Below, piece by piece: positions 18,559 through 27,138 of a stretch of DNA of 64,000 nt. A program made the position numbers and the translations under genes. This DNA is from Lutimaribacter salitolerans (lineage in GTDB: Bacteria > Pseudomonadota > Alphaproteobacteria > Rhodobacterales > Rhodobacteraceae). Below the pieces are notes generated by a model. That model worked only from the letters and a program-made list of their open reading frames with translations, did no database searches and was not told the origin of the DNA. The DNA lies in assembly GCF_042677865.1 (NCBI RefSeq), contig NZ_JBHUDD010000005.1, forward strand, positions 34,480 to 98,479, given 5' to 3'. Within the stretch, counting starts at the first letter, position 1, and every line of letters begins with the position of its first letter.

Positions 18559-18605
18559 GGGGGCGCTGCCCCCGTCCTCGTTCCGAGGACTCCCCCGGGA
18601 TATTT
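18559..18605 (+). repeat. Intergenic element, copy 2
   Basis: GGGGGC-gct-GCCCCC (18559-18573) and GTCCTCG-ttc-CGAGGAC (18574-18590) hairpins run into CTCCCCCGGGATATTT (18590-18605), the same 16-nt core as copy 1. The following agagagg serves as ribosome site for the DUF1028 gene. It lies between two co-directional genes, so it may act as a processing or attenuation signal within the operon. Confidence 0.7.
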
Positions 18606-18622
18606 TCAGAGAGAGGAAACAC

Positions 18623-19297
18623 ATGACGTTCTCACTGGTGGCGCGCTGTGCGAAGACGGGCATGTTCGGGGTGGCGATCTCGTCATCCTCGCCTGCGGTG
18701 GCGGCGCGCTGTGCCTATGCGCGGGCAGGGGTGGGGGCGGTCGCGTCGCAGAACGTGACCGACCCGACGCTGGGGCCGCTGGCGCTGGACATGATGGCGG
18801 GGGGCATGGGCGCGGACCAGGCGGTGGCCGAGGTGCGGCGGCGCGGGGCCTTTATCGAGTACCGGCAGGTTCTGGTGGTGGACGGATCCGGGCAGACGGG
18901 CATTCATTCCGGGCCGAATTCTTTGGGGATATGGACGCAGGCGCAGGGGCCGGATGTGGCCTCGGGCGGGAACCTGCTGGCCAATGACTGCGTGCCGCAG
19001 GCCATCGTTGACGGCTTTCTGGCCAGCTCCGGCCATCTGGGCGACCGGCTGATTGCCGCGCTGCGTGCCGGGCTGGCGGCGGGGGGCGAGGCCGGGCCGG
19101 TGCATTCGGCGGGCCTGATGTTGGTCGACCAGGTGCCATGGCCTGTGGCCGACCTGCGCTGCGACTGGACCGAAGGCTGCCCGATCGAGGCGGTGGCGCG
19201 GGCGTGGGAAGTCTACAAACCCCAGCTTGATGCCTATGTGCAGCGCGCGCTGGACCCGCGGGCCGCCCCGTCCTACGGCGTACCCGGCGACGACTAG
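18623..19297 (+). CDS. DUF1028 family protein
   Basis: 224-aa DUF1028 protein; the family has an Ntn-hydrolase-like fold and often accompanies peptidases and amidohydrolases, but its biochemical role is not established. The N-terminal MTFSLVARCAKTGMFGVAISSSSPAVAARC and the GNLLANDCVPQAIVDGF block are typical. It follows ridA in the Rieske operon, separated by the hairpin element, and precedes the LysR regulator by 64 bp. Context suggests hydrolysis of an amide or lactam intermediate; this is inference. Confidence 0.88.
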   Translation: MTFSLVARCAKTGMFGVAISSSSPAVAARCAYARAGVGAVASQNVTDPTLGPLALDMMAGGMGADQAVAEVRRRGAFIEYRQVLVVDGSGQTGIHSGPNSLGIWTQAQGPDVASGGNLLANDCVPQAIVDGFLASSGHLGDRLIAALRAGLAAGGEAGPVHSAGLMLVDQVPWPVADLRCDWTEGCPIEAVARAWEVYKPQLDAYVQRALDPRAAPSYGVPGDD

Positions 19298-19361
19298 CGC
19301 CGCTTGCCAACGGTCGCGCGCGCGGTCACTCTGATCCCATGACATCGGATGGGGATCGGGG

Positions 19362-20303
19362 ATGCTGAGGTACACCCTGCGGCAGCTGGAATATTTCGTC
19401 GCCGTGGGCGAGGCAGGCAGCATCGCGCGGGCGTCGGAACGGATCAACGTCTCTTCGCCTTCGATTTCCGCCGCGATCACGCAGCTGGAGCAGGAGTTCG
19501 GGCTGCCGCTGTTCGTGCGCCAGCATGCGCAGGGCCTGTCGCTGACCCAGGGCGGGCGACAGATGCTGGAACAGGCGCGCGTGGCCCTGCGCGAGGCGGG
19601 CGCGCTAATGGATATTGCAGGCGACATCGCGGGCACGGTGCGCGGGCCGATGGCGGTGGGCTGTCTGGTGACATTCGCGCAGATCGTCCTGCCCACCCTG
19701 CGGCGCGGGTTCGAGGCGACGTTTCCCGATGTGCGCCTGCGCCAGCTGGAGCTGAACCAGCTTGAGATCTTCAGCGCGCTGCGCCGGTCGGAAATCGACG
19801 TGGCGCTGACCTATGACCTTGAGGTGCCTGCCGATCTGCGCTTCGACCCGCTGCTGACCCTGCCGCCCTTTGCGCTGGTGGACGAGGGGCACGCGCTGGC
19901 AGGGCGCGACAGGGTGACGGTGGCGGATCTGAAGGATCATCCGATGGTGCTGCTGGATCTGCCGCTGAGTTCCGACTATTTTTTAAGCTTTTTTGCCGAG
20001 ATCGGCGTCAAGCCGATGGTGGCCGAGCGCACCCGCGACATGGCGGTGATGCGCAGCATGGTGGGCAACGGCTTTGGCTATTCCATCGCCAATGTCCGGC
20101 CGCTGAACCCGCTGTCGCCCGATGGCAAGCCGTTGCGCTTCATCCCGATCGCCGGGCCGGTGCGGCCCTTGCAGATGGGGCTGCTGATGGCGCGCGATGC
20201 GACCAAATCCAACGCGGTGCGCGCCTTTGGCGAGCATGCCCGCGCGGCGGTGACGCAAGGCGGCTGGCCCTCGATCGGGGCGATCGCGGTGACCGCGCCT
20301 TAG
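19362..20303 (+). CDS. LysR-family regulator of the catabolic cluster
   Basis: 313-aa LysR-type regulator: HTH at about 3-62 (YTLRQLEYFVAVGEAGSIARASE, SSPSISAAITQLEQEFG) and periplasmic-binding-like effector domain from about 90. It sits in the middle of the cluster between the Rieske operon and the flavoprotein operon. A TTAG-N7-CTAA dyad begins inside its own stop codon and lies upstream of the next operon; the same dyad occurs at two other cluster promoters. It is the only regulator gene in 14.7-29 kb, so it is the natural candidate for binding them. Inducer unknown. Confidence 0.93.
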   Translation: MLRYTLRQLEYFVAVGEAGSIARASERINVSSPSISAAITQLEQEFGLPLFVRQHAQGLSLTQGGRQMLEQARVALREAGALMDIAGDIAGTVRGPMAVGCLVTFAQIVLPTLRRGFEATFPDVRLRQLELNQLEIFSALRRSEIDVALTYDLEVPADLRFDPLLTLPPFALVDEGHALAGRDRVTVADLKDHPMVLLDLPLSSDYFLSFFAEIGVKPMVAERTRDMAVMRSMVGNGFGYSIANVRPLNPLSPDGKPLRFIPIAGPVRPLQMGLLMARDATKSNAVRAFGEHARAAVTQGGWPSIGAIAVTAP

Positions 20304-20364
20304 CCTGCGCCTAAGCGGTGCTTTCGCAGGGGGTTCTTGGCCTTCCGCGCGCCGTGGCTATCCT
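20300..20364 (+). promoter_or_regulatory. LysR-regulon dyad B and promoter of the flavoprotein operon
   Basis: TTAGCCTGCGCCTAA (20300-20314) includes the lysR stop codon TAG. Exactly 30 nt from its centre begins TTGGCC (20337-20342), followed after 16 nt by TATCCT (20359-20364). Predicted start near 20371 puts the dyad centre at about -64. The layout matches dyads A and C. Confidence 0.68.
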
Positions 20365-20393
20365 GCCCCGAACCCAGCCAGAGGAGCCTGACC

Positions 20394-22463
20394 TTGCGCG
20401 ATCCCCGCTATGACATCCTGTTTCAGCCGCTGACCATCGGGCCGGTGACGGCCAAGAACCGTTTCTACCAGGTGCCGCATTGCAACGGAGGCGGCTATCG
20501 CGATCCGTCGGCGGCGGCAGAGATGCGCGGGATCAAGGCGCAGGGCGGCTGGGGCGTGATCTTCACCGAGCAGTGCGAGATGCACCATACATCCGAGATC
20601 ACGCCGTTCATCGAACTGCGCCTGTGGGAGGACAAGGATATCCCCGGGCTTGCGCGCATGGCGGGCAAGATGAAGGAACACGGCGCGCTGGCGGGCATCC
20701 AGCTGGCCTATTCCGGGGTGAACGGCCCCAACCTGTACACGCGCGAGGTGCCGCTGGCCGTGTCGGCCATGCCGATCCGCACCTTCACCAACGATCCGGT
20801 GCAGGCCCGCGCCCTGAGCAAGGACGAGATCCGCGACCTGCGGCGCTGGTTCGTCAATGCTGCGAAACGCTCGCAAACGGCGGGGTTCGACCTGATCTGC
20901 CTGTATGGCGCGCACGGGTTTGGAATCTTTCAGCATTTTCTAAGTCGCGCCACCAACCAGCGCGATGATGAATACGGCGGCAGTCTGGAAAACCGCGCAA
21001 GATTCGCGCGCGAGGTGGTGGCCGATATCCGCGATGCGGTGGGCGACACCATGGGCATCACCATGCGCGTGTCACTGGACGAGACGATTGGCGAGCTTGG
21101 CTTTTCCAACGCCGAGCTGCGCGATTTCATCGAGATGAACCGCAACCTGCCCGATATGTGGGACCTGGCCCATGGCACGTGGGAAGAATGTTCCGGCCCG
21201 TCGCGGTTCAAGGACGAAGCCGCGCAGGAGCAGCTTGTGCGCGGTATCCGCGAGCTGACCGACCGGCCCGTGGTGGGCGTTGGCCGCTTCACCAGCCCCG
21301 ACGTGATGGCGCGGATGATCCGCAGCGGCACGCTGGATGCCATCGGCTGTGCGCGACCCTCGATCGCCGATCCGTTCCTGCCAAAGAAGATCGAGGAAGG
21401 CCGGATCGAGGATATCCGCGAATGCATCGGCTGCAACATCTGCATCACCGGCGACATGACCATGAGCCTGAGCCGCTGCACCCAGAACCCCACCTTCATG
21501 GAGGAGTGGCGCAAGGGCTGGCACCCCGAACAGATGAACACCAAGGGCGACAGCGCCTCGGTGCTGGTGGTTGGGGCCGGGCCAGCGGGGCTGGAGGCCG
21601 CGCGCGCGCTGGGTCTGCGCGGCTATGACGTGGCGCTGGCCGAGGCGGGAACCGAGCTGGGCGGGCGGCTGGTGGGCGAGCGCAAGCTGCCGGGCCTGTC
21701 GGCCTGGGGCCGCGTGGTGGATTACCGCCAGTACCAGATCAGCCAGCGTCCCAACGTGGAGGTCTATTTCGACAGCGCGCTGGATGCCGAAGGTATCCTT
21801 GAGTTCGGGTTCGAGAACATCTGCATCGCCACCGGGGCCAGGTGGCGGCGCGATGGCGTCAGCCGTCAGCATGTGGTGCCGATACCGATCGATCCGGCGA
21901 CGCCGCTGTTCACCCCCGATGACATCATGGCGGGGCAGGTGCCGCGCGGGCGCGTGGTGATCTATGACGACGATCACTACTACATGGGCGGCGTGATGGC
22001 CGAACTGCTGGTGCAGGCGGGCTGCGAGGTCAGCATCGTCACGCCCTCGGCCTATCTGTCGGACTGGACGGTGAACACGCTGGAGCAGCACACCATCCAT
22101 CGCAGGCTGGTGGGGATGGGGGTGGATATCGTGCTGAACCGGGGGGTGGTGGAAATCGGCAAGGGGCATGTGGTGTCGAACTGCACCTATACCGACAGGC
22201 TGCGCGAGATCGGCTGCGATGCGGTGGTGATTGTTGCCTCTAAAGCATCGAACACCGGGGTTTACGACGACCTGCTGGCGCGGCAGGCGGACTGGGCGGA
22301 TGCGGGCATCAGATCGGTGCGCATCATCGGGGATGCCGAGGCTCCGGGGCCGATTGCCTGGGCCACCTATGCCGGGCACCGCTATGCGCGCGAACTGGAC
22401 ATGGCCGACATCGGCGATGACCTGCCGTTCCGGCGCGAGATCACGGGGCTGGCCGCACAATGA
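20394..22463 (+). CDS. Trimethylamine-dehydrogenase-like iron-sulfur flavoprotein
   Basis: 689-aa old-yellow-enzyme/TMADH family oxidoreductase. Order: FMN TIM barrel (1-340) starting RDPRYDILFQPLTIGP; [4Fe-4S] cysteines 344, 347, 350 and 362; then an ADP-binding Rossmann domain with GAGPAG at 394-399. Cys30 in QVPHCNGGG aligns with the Cys30 that covalently holds FMN in trimethylamine dehydrogenase. Family members oxidatively demethylate tri- and dimethylamine, N-methylproline, histamine or dimethylglycine. The TTG start is preferred: gaggag lies 7 nt upstream and the protein then opens exactly like TMADH; an upstream reading lies within the promoter. Coupled to the PLP decarboxylase by ATGA. 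Likely N-demethylase acting after the Rieske enzyme. Confidence 0.9.
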   Translation: MRDPRYDILFQPLTIGPVTAKNRFYQVPHCNGGGYRDPSAAAEMRGIKAQGGWGVIFTEQCEMHHTSEITPFIELRLWEDKDIPGLARMAGKMKEHGALAGIQLAYSGVNGPNLYTREVPLAVSAMPIRTFTNDPVQARALSKDEIRDLRRWFVNAAKRSQTAGFDLICLYGAHGFGIFQHFLSRATNQRDDEYGGSLENRARFAREVVADIRDAVGDTMGITMRVSLDETIGELGFSNAELRDFIEMNRNLPDMWDLAHGTWEECSGPSRFKDEAAQEQLVRGIRELTDRPVVGVGRFTSPDVMARMIRSGTLDAIGCARPSIADPFLPKKIEEGRIEDIRECIGCNICITGDMTMSLSRCTQNPTFMEEWRKGWHPEQMNTKGDSASVLVVGAGPAGLEAARALGLRGYDVALAEAGTELGGRLVGERKLPGLSAWGRVVDYRQYQISQRPNVEVYFDSALDAEGILEFGFENICIATGARWRRDGVSRQHVVPIPIDPATPLFTPDDIMAGQVPRGRVVIYDDDHYYMGGVMAELLVQAGCEVSIVTPSAYLSDWTVNTLEQHTIHRRLVGMGVDIVLNRGVVEIGKGHVVSNCTYTDRLREIGCDAVVIVASKASNTGVYDDLLARQADWADAGIRSVRIIGDAEAPGPIAWATYAGHRYARELDMADIGDDLPFRREITGLAAQ

Positions 22464-23797
22464 CCGACCCGCTGTTTCCATTTCCGCAGGCTGCCACGCG
22501 AAGGATGCTGGACTGGACCGGCGCGCGCATCGCCGATGGCCCGGACCCCAAGCATGGCGCGCAGAGCTTTGCCGCGCTGGAGCCTGCGCTTGGCGGATCG
22601 ATCACCGAAGGCGGGATGGACCCGGCGCAGGCGTTCAGGCTGTTCACCGACACCATCGTGCCCTCGACCCGGCCCTTCGGGCATCCCACAAGCCTGTCCT
22701 TCGTCGCCTCGGCCCCCAGCCGCGCTGCGCTGAGCTTTGATGCCGCCCTTGGCGCGGCGGGTATCTTTGCCGGCAACTGGGACGGGGGCGCAGGGGCGAT
22801 CCACGCGGAAAATCAGGCGTTGCGCTGGCTGGCCGATCTGGCGGGCTGGCCCGCGCAGGCGGGCGGCGTGTTCGTCGCGGGCGGCACGCTGGGCAACCTG
22901 TCGGCGCTGCATGCGGCGCGCGAATGGCGGTCGGGGCAGGGGCCACGGCCTGACCGATGGGCGATCCTGTGTTCAAGCGAGGCGCACAGCAGCATCATGG
23001 CGGTGGCGCGGGTGATGGATGTGGATGTGATCGTGGTGCCCGCCGATGACACGGGGCGGATGGATGGCGACACGGCCGCCGCCTCTCTGACGCCTGCGGT
23101 CTTTGCCATCGTTGCCAATGCCGGGGCCACCAATTGCGGGGCCGTGGATGATATCGCCGGGCTGGCCGATCTGGCCGAGGCGCATGCGCTGTGGCTGCAT
23201 CTGGACGGGGCCTATGGCGGGGCGGCGTTGGCCGATCCGGGGCAGCGCACGCTGTTCGACGGGATCGAGCGCGCGCACAGCCTGATCGTGGACCCGCACA
23301 AATGGCTGTTCGCGCCCTATGACAGCTGCGCGCTGGTCTACCGTGATGCGGGGCATGGGGCTGCGGCGCATGGTCAGCAGGCGGTGTATCTGGACACGGT
23401 GGACAAGACGCACTGGAACCCGTCGGATTACGCGCTGCACCTGACGCGGCGGGCGCGGGGCCTGCCGCTTTGGTTCTCATTGGCGGTGCATGGCACGCGC
23501 GCCTATGCCGCCGCGATTGCCCGCACGCGGTCGGTGGCAGACCAAATCGCGGCCGGCATTGACGCCCTGCCGGGGCTGGAGCTGATCCTTGGCCCGCAAC
23601 TGACGGTGATCCTGTTCCGGCCTGTGGGCATGGACGAGGCGCAGATGGTGGCATGGGCCGAAGCGCACCGCCGGTCCGGCGCGCTGCTGTGCCTGCCCAC
23701 ACGCTGGCGCGGCGAGATGGTGTTTCGCCTGTGCATCGTGAACCCCGAAACCGACCCCGATCAGGTGCTTTCGGTGCTGGGAACGCTGGGCGCATGA
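22460..23797 (+). CDS. PLP-dependent group II amino acid decarboxylase
   Basis: 445-aa pyridoxal-phosphate enzyme of the aromatic-L-amino-acid/glutamate/DABA decarboxylase fold. The PLP lysine is Lys281 in IVDPHKWLFAP; Asp249 in LHLDGAYGG pairs with the pyridine nitrogen and His176 in SSEAHSS stacks on the ring. Overlaps both neighbours by ATGA, so it is translated with the flavoprotein and the deacylase. It would decarboxylate an amino-acid intermediate, or, as in some members, act as an aldehyde synthase. Substrate cannot be deduced. Confidence 0.9.
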   Translation: MTDPLFPFPQAATRRMLDWTGARIADGPDPKHGAQSFAALEPALGGSITEGGMDPAQAFRLFTDTIVPSTRPFGHPTSLSFVASAPSRAALSFDAALGAAGIFAGNWDGGAGAIHAENQALRWLADLAGWPAQAGGVFVAGGTLGNLSALHAAREWRSGQGPRPDRWAILCSSEAHSSIMAVARVMDVDVIVVPADDTGRMDGDTAAASLTPAVFAIVANAGATNCGAVDDIAGLADLAEAHALWLHLDGAYGGAALADPGQRTLFDGIERAHSLIVDPHKWLFAPYDSCALVYRDAGHGAAAHGQQAVYLDTVDKTHWNPSDYALHLTRRARGLPLWFSLAVHGTRAYAAAIARTRSVADQIAAGIDALPGLELILGPQLTVILFRPVGMDEAQMVAWAEAHRRSGALLCLPTRWRGEMVFRLCIVNPETDPDQVLSVLGTLGA

Positions 23798-24930
23798 CCC
23801 GCACGATCGAGATACTTGAAAGGCTGGTCGCCTTTGACACGGTCAGCGACCGCAGCAACTTGCCCCTGATTGGCTATGTGCAGGAATTTCTGCAGGGGCT
23901 GGGATTTGCTGTGACCCGCGTGGCCGATCCGACCGGCGACAAGGCCGGGCTGTTCGCCCGTATCGGCCCCGAGGGCGCGGGCGCGCTGCTGTCGGCGCAT
24001 ACCGATGTGGTGCCGGTGGCGGGGCAGGCATGGACTCGCGCGCCCTTTGCCCTGACCGTGGAAGATGACCGCCTCTACGGCCGGGGCACCACGGATATGA
24101 AGGGGTTTCTGGCCGCCATGCTGGCCGCATGCGAAGTTGCGGCGCAGGCCCCGCTGCGCGAGCCGCTGAAGCTGGCGATCTCCTATGATGAAGAGGTGGG
24201 ATGCCTTGGCATCGCGCATATGATCGGCGGGCTTGAGGCCGCGATTGGCCGCCCGCGCGCCTGTATCGTGGGGGAACCGACGCAGATGCGGGTGGCGATC
24301 GGGCACAAGGGCAAGCAGGCGCTGCGCGCTGTGTGTCACGGGCAGGCGGGGCATTCCGCGCAGGCCCCGCAGTTCACCAATGCGCTGCATCTGGCTGCCG
24401 GTTTCATCACTGAGGTGCGCGGGCTTCAGGATTGGCTGGCCGCGCATGGCGCGCAGGATGCGGCCTATGATGTGCCCTACAGCACGGTGCATGTGGGGCG
24501 TCTGACCGGGGGCACCGCGCTGAACATCGTGCCCGACCGGGCGGACATGGCGCTGGAGTTCCGCCATCTGGCCGGTGACAGCCCCGATGACCTGCTGGCG
24601 CGTATCATGGCGGCGGCCGGGCGGGCCGCGGCCCCCTTTGGCGATGCGGGGCAAATTGAGGTCGAGCCGCTGACCGCCTATCCCGGTCTTGCCACCGCGC
24701 CGGATGCGCCCGTGGTGGCATGGGCGCAGGACCTGGCCGGTCAGACGGGCATAACCAAGGTGGGATTCGGCACCGAGGCCGGGTTTTTCGACGCCCTTGG
24801 CATCCCGGCGGTGGTCTGCGGGCCGGGGTCCATGACCGGGCAGGGGCACAAGCCGGACGAGTTCATCACCCACGATCAACTGGCGCAATGCGACCGGATG
24901 CTGGCACGAGTGGTGGACAGCCTGTGCTGA
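23794..24930 (+). CDS. M20 family acetylornithine-deacetylase-like hydrolase
   Basis: 378-aa ArgE/DapE-type metallohydrolase. Metal ligands appear as SAHTDVVPV (His69, Asp71), YGRGTTDMKGF, SYDEEVGCLG and, near the C-terminus, CGPGSMTGQGHKPDEF, a pattern typical of ArgE. Start is the ATG of the ATGA overlap with the decarboxylase. Although ArgE-like, its place in a regulated catabolic operon points to deacylation of a pathway intermediate rather than arginine synthesis. Last gene before the next promoter. Confidence 0.9.
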   Translation: MTRTIEILERLVAFDTVSDRSNLPLIGYVQEFLQGLGFAVTRVADPTGDKAGLFARIGPEGAGALLSAHTDVVPVAGQAWTRAPFALTVEDDRLYGRGTTDMKGFLAAMLAACEVAAQAPLREPLKLAISYDEEVGCLGIAHMIGGLEAAIGRPRACIVGEPTQMRVAIGHKGKQALRAVCHGQAGHSAQAPQFTNALHLAAGFITEVRGLQDWLAAHGAQDAAYDVPYSTVHVGRLTGGTALNIVPDRADMALEFRHLAGDSPDDLLARIMAAAGRAAAPFGDAGQIEVEPLTAYPGLATAPDAPVVAWAQDLAGQTGITKVGFGTEAGFFDALGIPAVVCGPGSMTGQGHKPDEFITHDQLAQCDRMLARVVDSLC

Positions 24931-25030
24931 GCGATCTTTGCATCGCCCTGATTTTGCGCAGCGCGCCTGAAATTTGGGCAAGGCATCGTGAAAAACGCAC
25001 CCCTGTCGCATCTTGCCTCTGGGGTCTGCC

Positions 25031-25096
25031 TTAGCCTGCGGCTAACAGCGGCTGAGGCACACAGTTCTTCGAAAAATCCGACCTGCTTTCTATGCT
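25031..25096 (+). promoter_or_regulatory. LysR-regulon dyad C and promoter of the ABC transporter operon
   Basis: TTAGCCTGCGGCTAA (25031-25045) is followed, exactly 30 nt from its centre, by TTCGAA (25068-25073), a 17-nt spacer and TATGCT (25091-25096). The predicted start near 25103 puts the dyad at about -65, and makes the ATG at 25105 an unlikely start codon for the downstream gene. Confidence 0.65.
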
Positions 25097-25128
25097 CGGA
25101 CAACATGTTAACGGATGGGGACACTCCT

Positions 25129-26214
25129 TTGGCCAGCGAACCACCAGCCGCCATCGACGTGCGCGACGCGGTCAAACGCTATGGCGATTTCACCGCGTTG
25201 AAACGCATTTCGCTGACCATCGCGGATAACGAATTCTTCACGCTGCTGGGGCCATCGGGCTGCGGCAAGACCACGCTTTTGCGCATGATCGCCGGGTTCG
25301 AGGACGTGACCGAAGGCGCCATCCTGCTTTACGGCGATGCCATCGCGGCGCTGCCGCCGCACAAGCGCCCGATCAACACGGTGTTTCAGGATTACGCCCT
25401 GTTTCCGCACAAGACGGTGATCGACAACGTGGGCTTTGGCCTTGAAATGCTGGGTCGGTCGCGGGCGCAGGCTCGCACCCGCGCGGGCGAGGTTCTGGAG
25501 ATGGTGCAACTGTCGCAATTCGCGCAGCGCAAGCCCGCGCAACTGTCGGGGGGGCAGCAGCAGCGCGTGGCGCTGGCCCGTGCGCTGGCCCCGCAGCCCA
25601 AGGTGCTGCTGCTGGATGAACCGCTGTCCGCGCTGGACCTGAAACTGCGCAAGACCATGCAGATCGAGTTGAAGCACCTGCAACGCGAAACCGGCATCAC
25701 CTTCATCTTCGTGACCCACGATCAGGAAGAGGCGCTGACCATGTCCGACCGCATCGCGGTGATGTCCTCGGGCGAGTTGCAGCAGCTGGGCAGCGCGCGC
25801 GAGATCTATGAAAGCCCGCGCAACATGTTCGTTGCCGACTTCATTGGCGATACCAACCTGCTGTCCGTGACGGTGGACCGGGTCGAGGGCGACAAGGCCC
25901 TGTGCCGGATGACCGGCGGACACGCGATGACCTGCGACGCCGTGCCGGGGGTGGAACCGGGCGCGCAGGTGCATGCCTCGATCCGGCCCGAGCGGCTGTA
26001 CCTGACCGCCGACACGTCCAGTGGCATGGCGGGGCAGGTGCGCGAGAACATCTTTGTCGGCACCGATATCAGCACCGTGGTCGATCTGCCCGGTGATCTG
26101 TCGCTGACCGTGCGCACGTCGAATTCCGCGCGCGGTGCGCAGGGGATATTCGAGCCGGGGGCACATGTGGCCGTGCATATGGAGGAAGGCGCCGGGCGTC
26201 TTCTGATCGACTGA
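25129..26214 (+). CDS. Polyamine-type ABC transporter ATPase (PotA-like)
   Basis: 361-aa ATPase: Walker A GPSGCGKTT, Q-loop VFQDYALFPHKTV, signature LSGGQQQR, Walker B LLLDEPLSALD, His-loop FVTHDQEEAL, then a C-terminal TOBE/OB regulatory domain (IRPERLYLT). This fits the PotA/putrescine-spermidine class. A TTG start is chosen because ggatgggga lies about 7 nt upstream, while the in-frame ATG at 25105 has no ribosome site and falls at the predicted transcription start. Stop and next start overlap (TGATG). Preceded by LysR dyad C, so uptake is probably co-induced with the catabolic genes. Confidence 0.9.
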   Translation: MASEPPAAIDVRDAVKRYGDFTALKRISLTIADNEFFTLLGPSGCGKTTLLRMIAGFEDVTEGAILLYGDAIAALPPHKRPINTVFQDYALFPHKTVIDNVGFGLEMLGRSRAQARTRAGEVLEMVQLSQFAQRKPAQLSGGQQQRVALARALAPQPKVLLLDEPLSALDLKLRKTMQIELKHLQRETGITFIFVTHDQEEALTMSDRIAVMSSGELQQLGSAREIYESPRNMFVADFIGDTNLLSVTVDRVEGDKALCRMTGGHAMTCDAVPGVEPGAQVHASIRPERLYLTADTSSGMAGQVRENIFVGTDISTVVDLPGDLSLTVRTSNSARGAQGIFEPGAHVAVHMEEGAGRLLID

Positions 26215-27134
26215 TGGCAGGCGGGGCGACATCCGGCGCGGGCAGCACCAGCGACACCTACGCGCCCGCGCGCGGCTGGCTGCTGCTGCCGGCATGGGCG
26301 ACACTGACCATCCTCGTGCTGGCCCCGGTCAGCCTGATGCTGGTCTATTCCTTCCTGACCAAGGAGTTTCGCGGCGGCGTGATATGGGAATTCAGCCTTG
26401 CCGCCTATGACCAGTTCTTCTGCGATCGTGGCCTGTTCGGGGATGAACCCTGTGCCATCGAATGGACCTATATCCAGATCTTCTGGCGCTCGATCTGGCA
26501 GGCGGGGGCGGCGACGATCCTCAGCCTGATGATCGGCTTTCCCACCGCCTATTTCATCGCCACGCGCCCCGCCAACCAGCGCGCCATGTGGGTGTTTCTG
26601 GTGACCATCCCCTATTGGGTGAACCTGCTGATCCGCACCGTGTCGATGCGGTTCATCCTGCGCGACAACGGGCCGATGAACGAGTTTCTGCTGGGGATGG
26701 GCGTGATCTCGGAACCGCTGGCGATCATCAACACCAACTTGGCGGTGCAGTTGGGGCTGTTCTATTCCTACCTGCCGTTCATGGTGCTGCCGATCTATGC
26801 GGCGGTCGAGCGCTACAATTTCTCGCTGTCCGAGGCGGCGGCGGATCTGTATGCGCCGCGCTGGAAGATCCTGTGGCACGTGCTTTTGCCCGCTGTCAAA
26901 CCGGGGATCATCGCGGGCTGCATCCTTGTGTTCGTGCCCTCATTGGGGTCGTTCCTGGCGCCCGACCTGCTGGGCGGGGCCAAGACATACATGATCGGGT
27001 CGCTGATCGAGGAGCAGTTCAAGGGCAATGCGGGCAACTGGCCATTCGGTGCGGCGGCGGCGATGATCCTTTTGTCGCTGGTGCTGGTGATCCTGCTGAT
27101 CCTGGCACGGCAGCAATCACGGGCGGCGGGGTAG
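26214..27134 (+). CDS. Polyamine-type ABC permease (PotB-like)
   Basis: 306-aa inner-membrane permease with about six membrane segments. The first is LLLPAWATLTILVLAPVSLMLVYSF; the EAA loop is LSEAAADLYAPRWKILWHVLLP. NLLIRTVSMRFILRDNGPMNEFL is typical of PotB/YdcU relatives. It is coupled to the ATPase gene by TGATG and precedes PotC by 4 bp. Confidence 0.92.
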   Translation: MAGGATSGAGSTSDTYAPARGWLLLPAWATLTILVLAPVSLMLVYSFLTKEFRGGVIWEFSLAAYDQFFCDRGLFGDEPCAIEWTYIQIFWRSIWQAGAATILSLMIGFPTAYFIATRPANQRAMWVFLVTIPYWVNLLIRTVSMRFILRDNGPMNEFLLGMGVISEPLAIINTNLAVQLGLFYSYLPFMVLPIYAAVERYNFSLSEAAADLYAPRWKILWHVLLPAVKPGIIAGCILVFVPSLGSFLAPDLLGGAKTYMIGSLIEEQFKGNAGNWPFGAAAAMILLSLVLVILLILARQQSRAAG

Positions 27135-27138
27135 GGGC

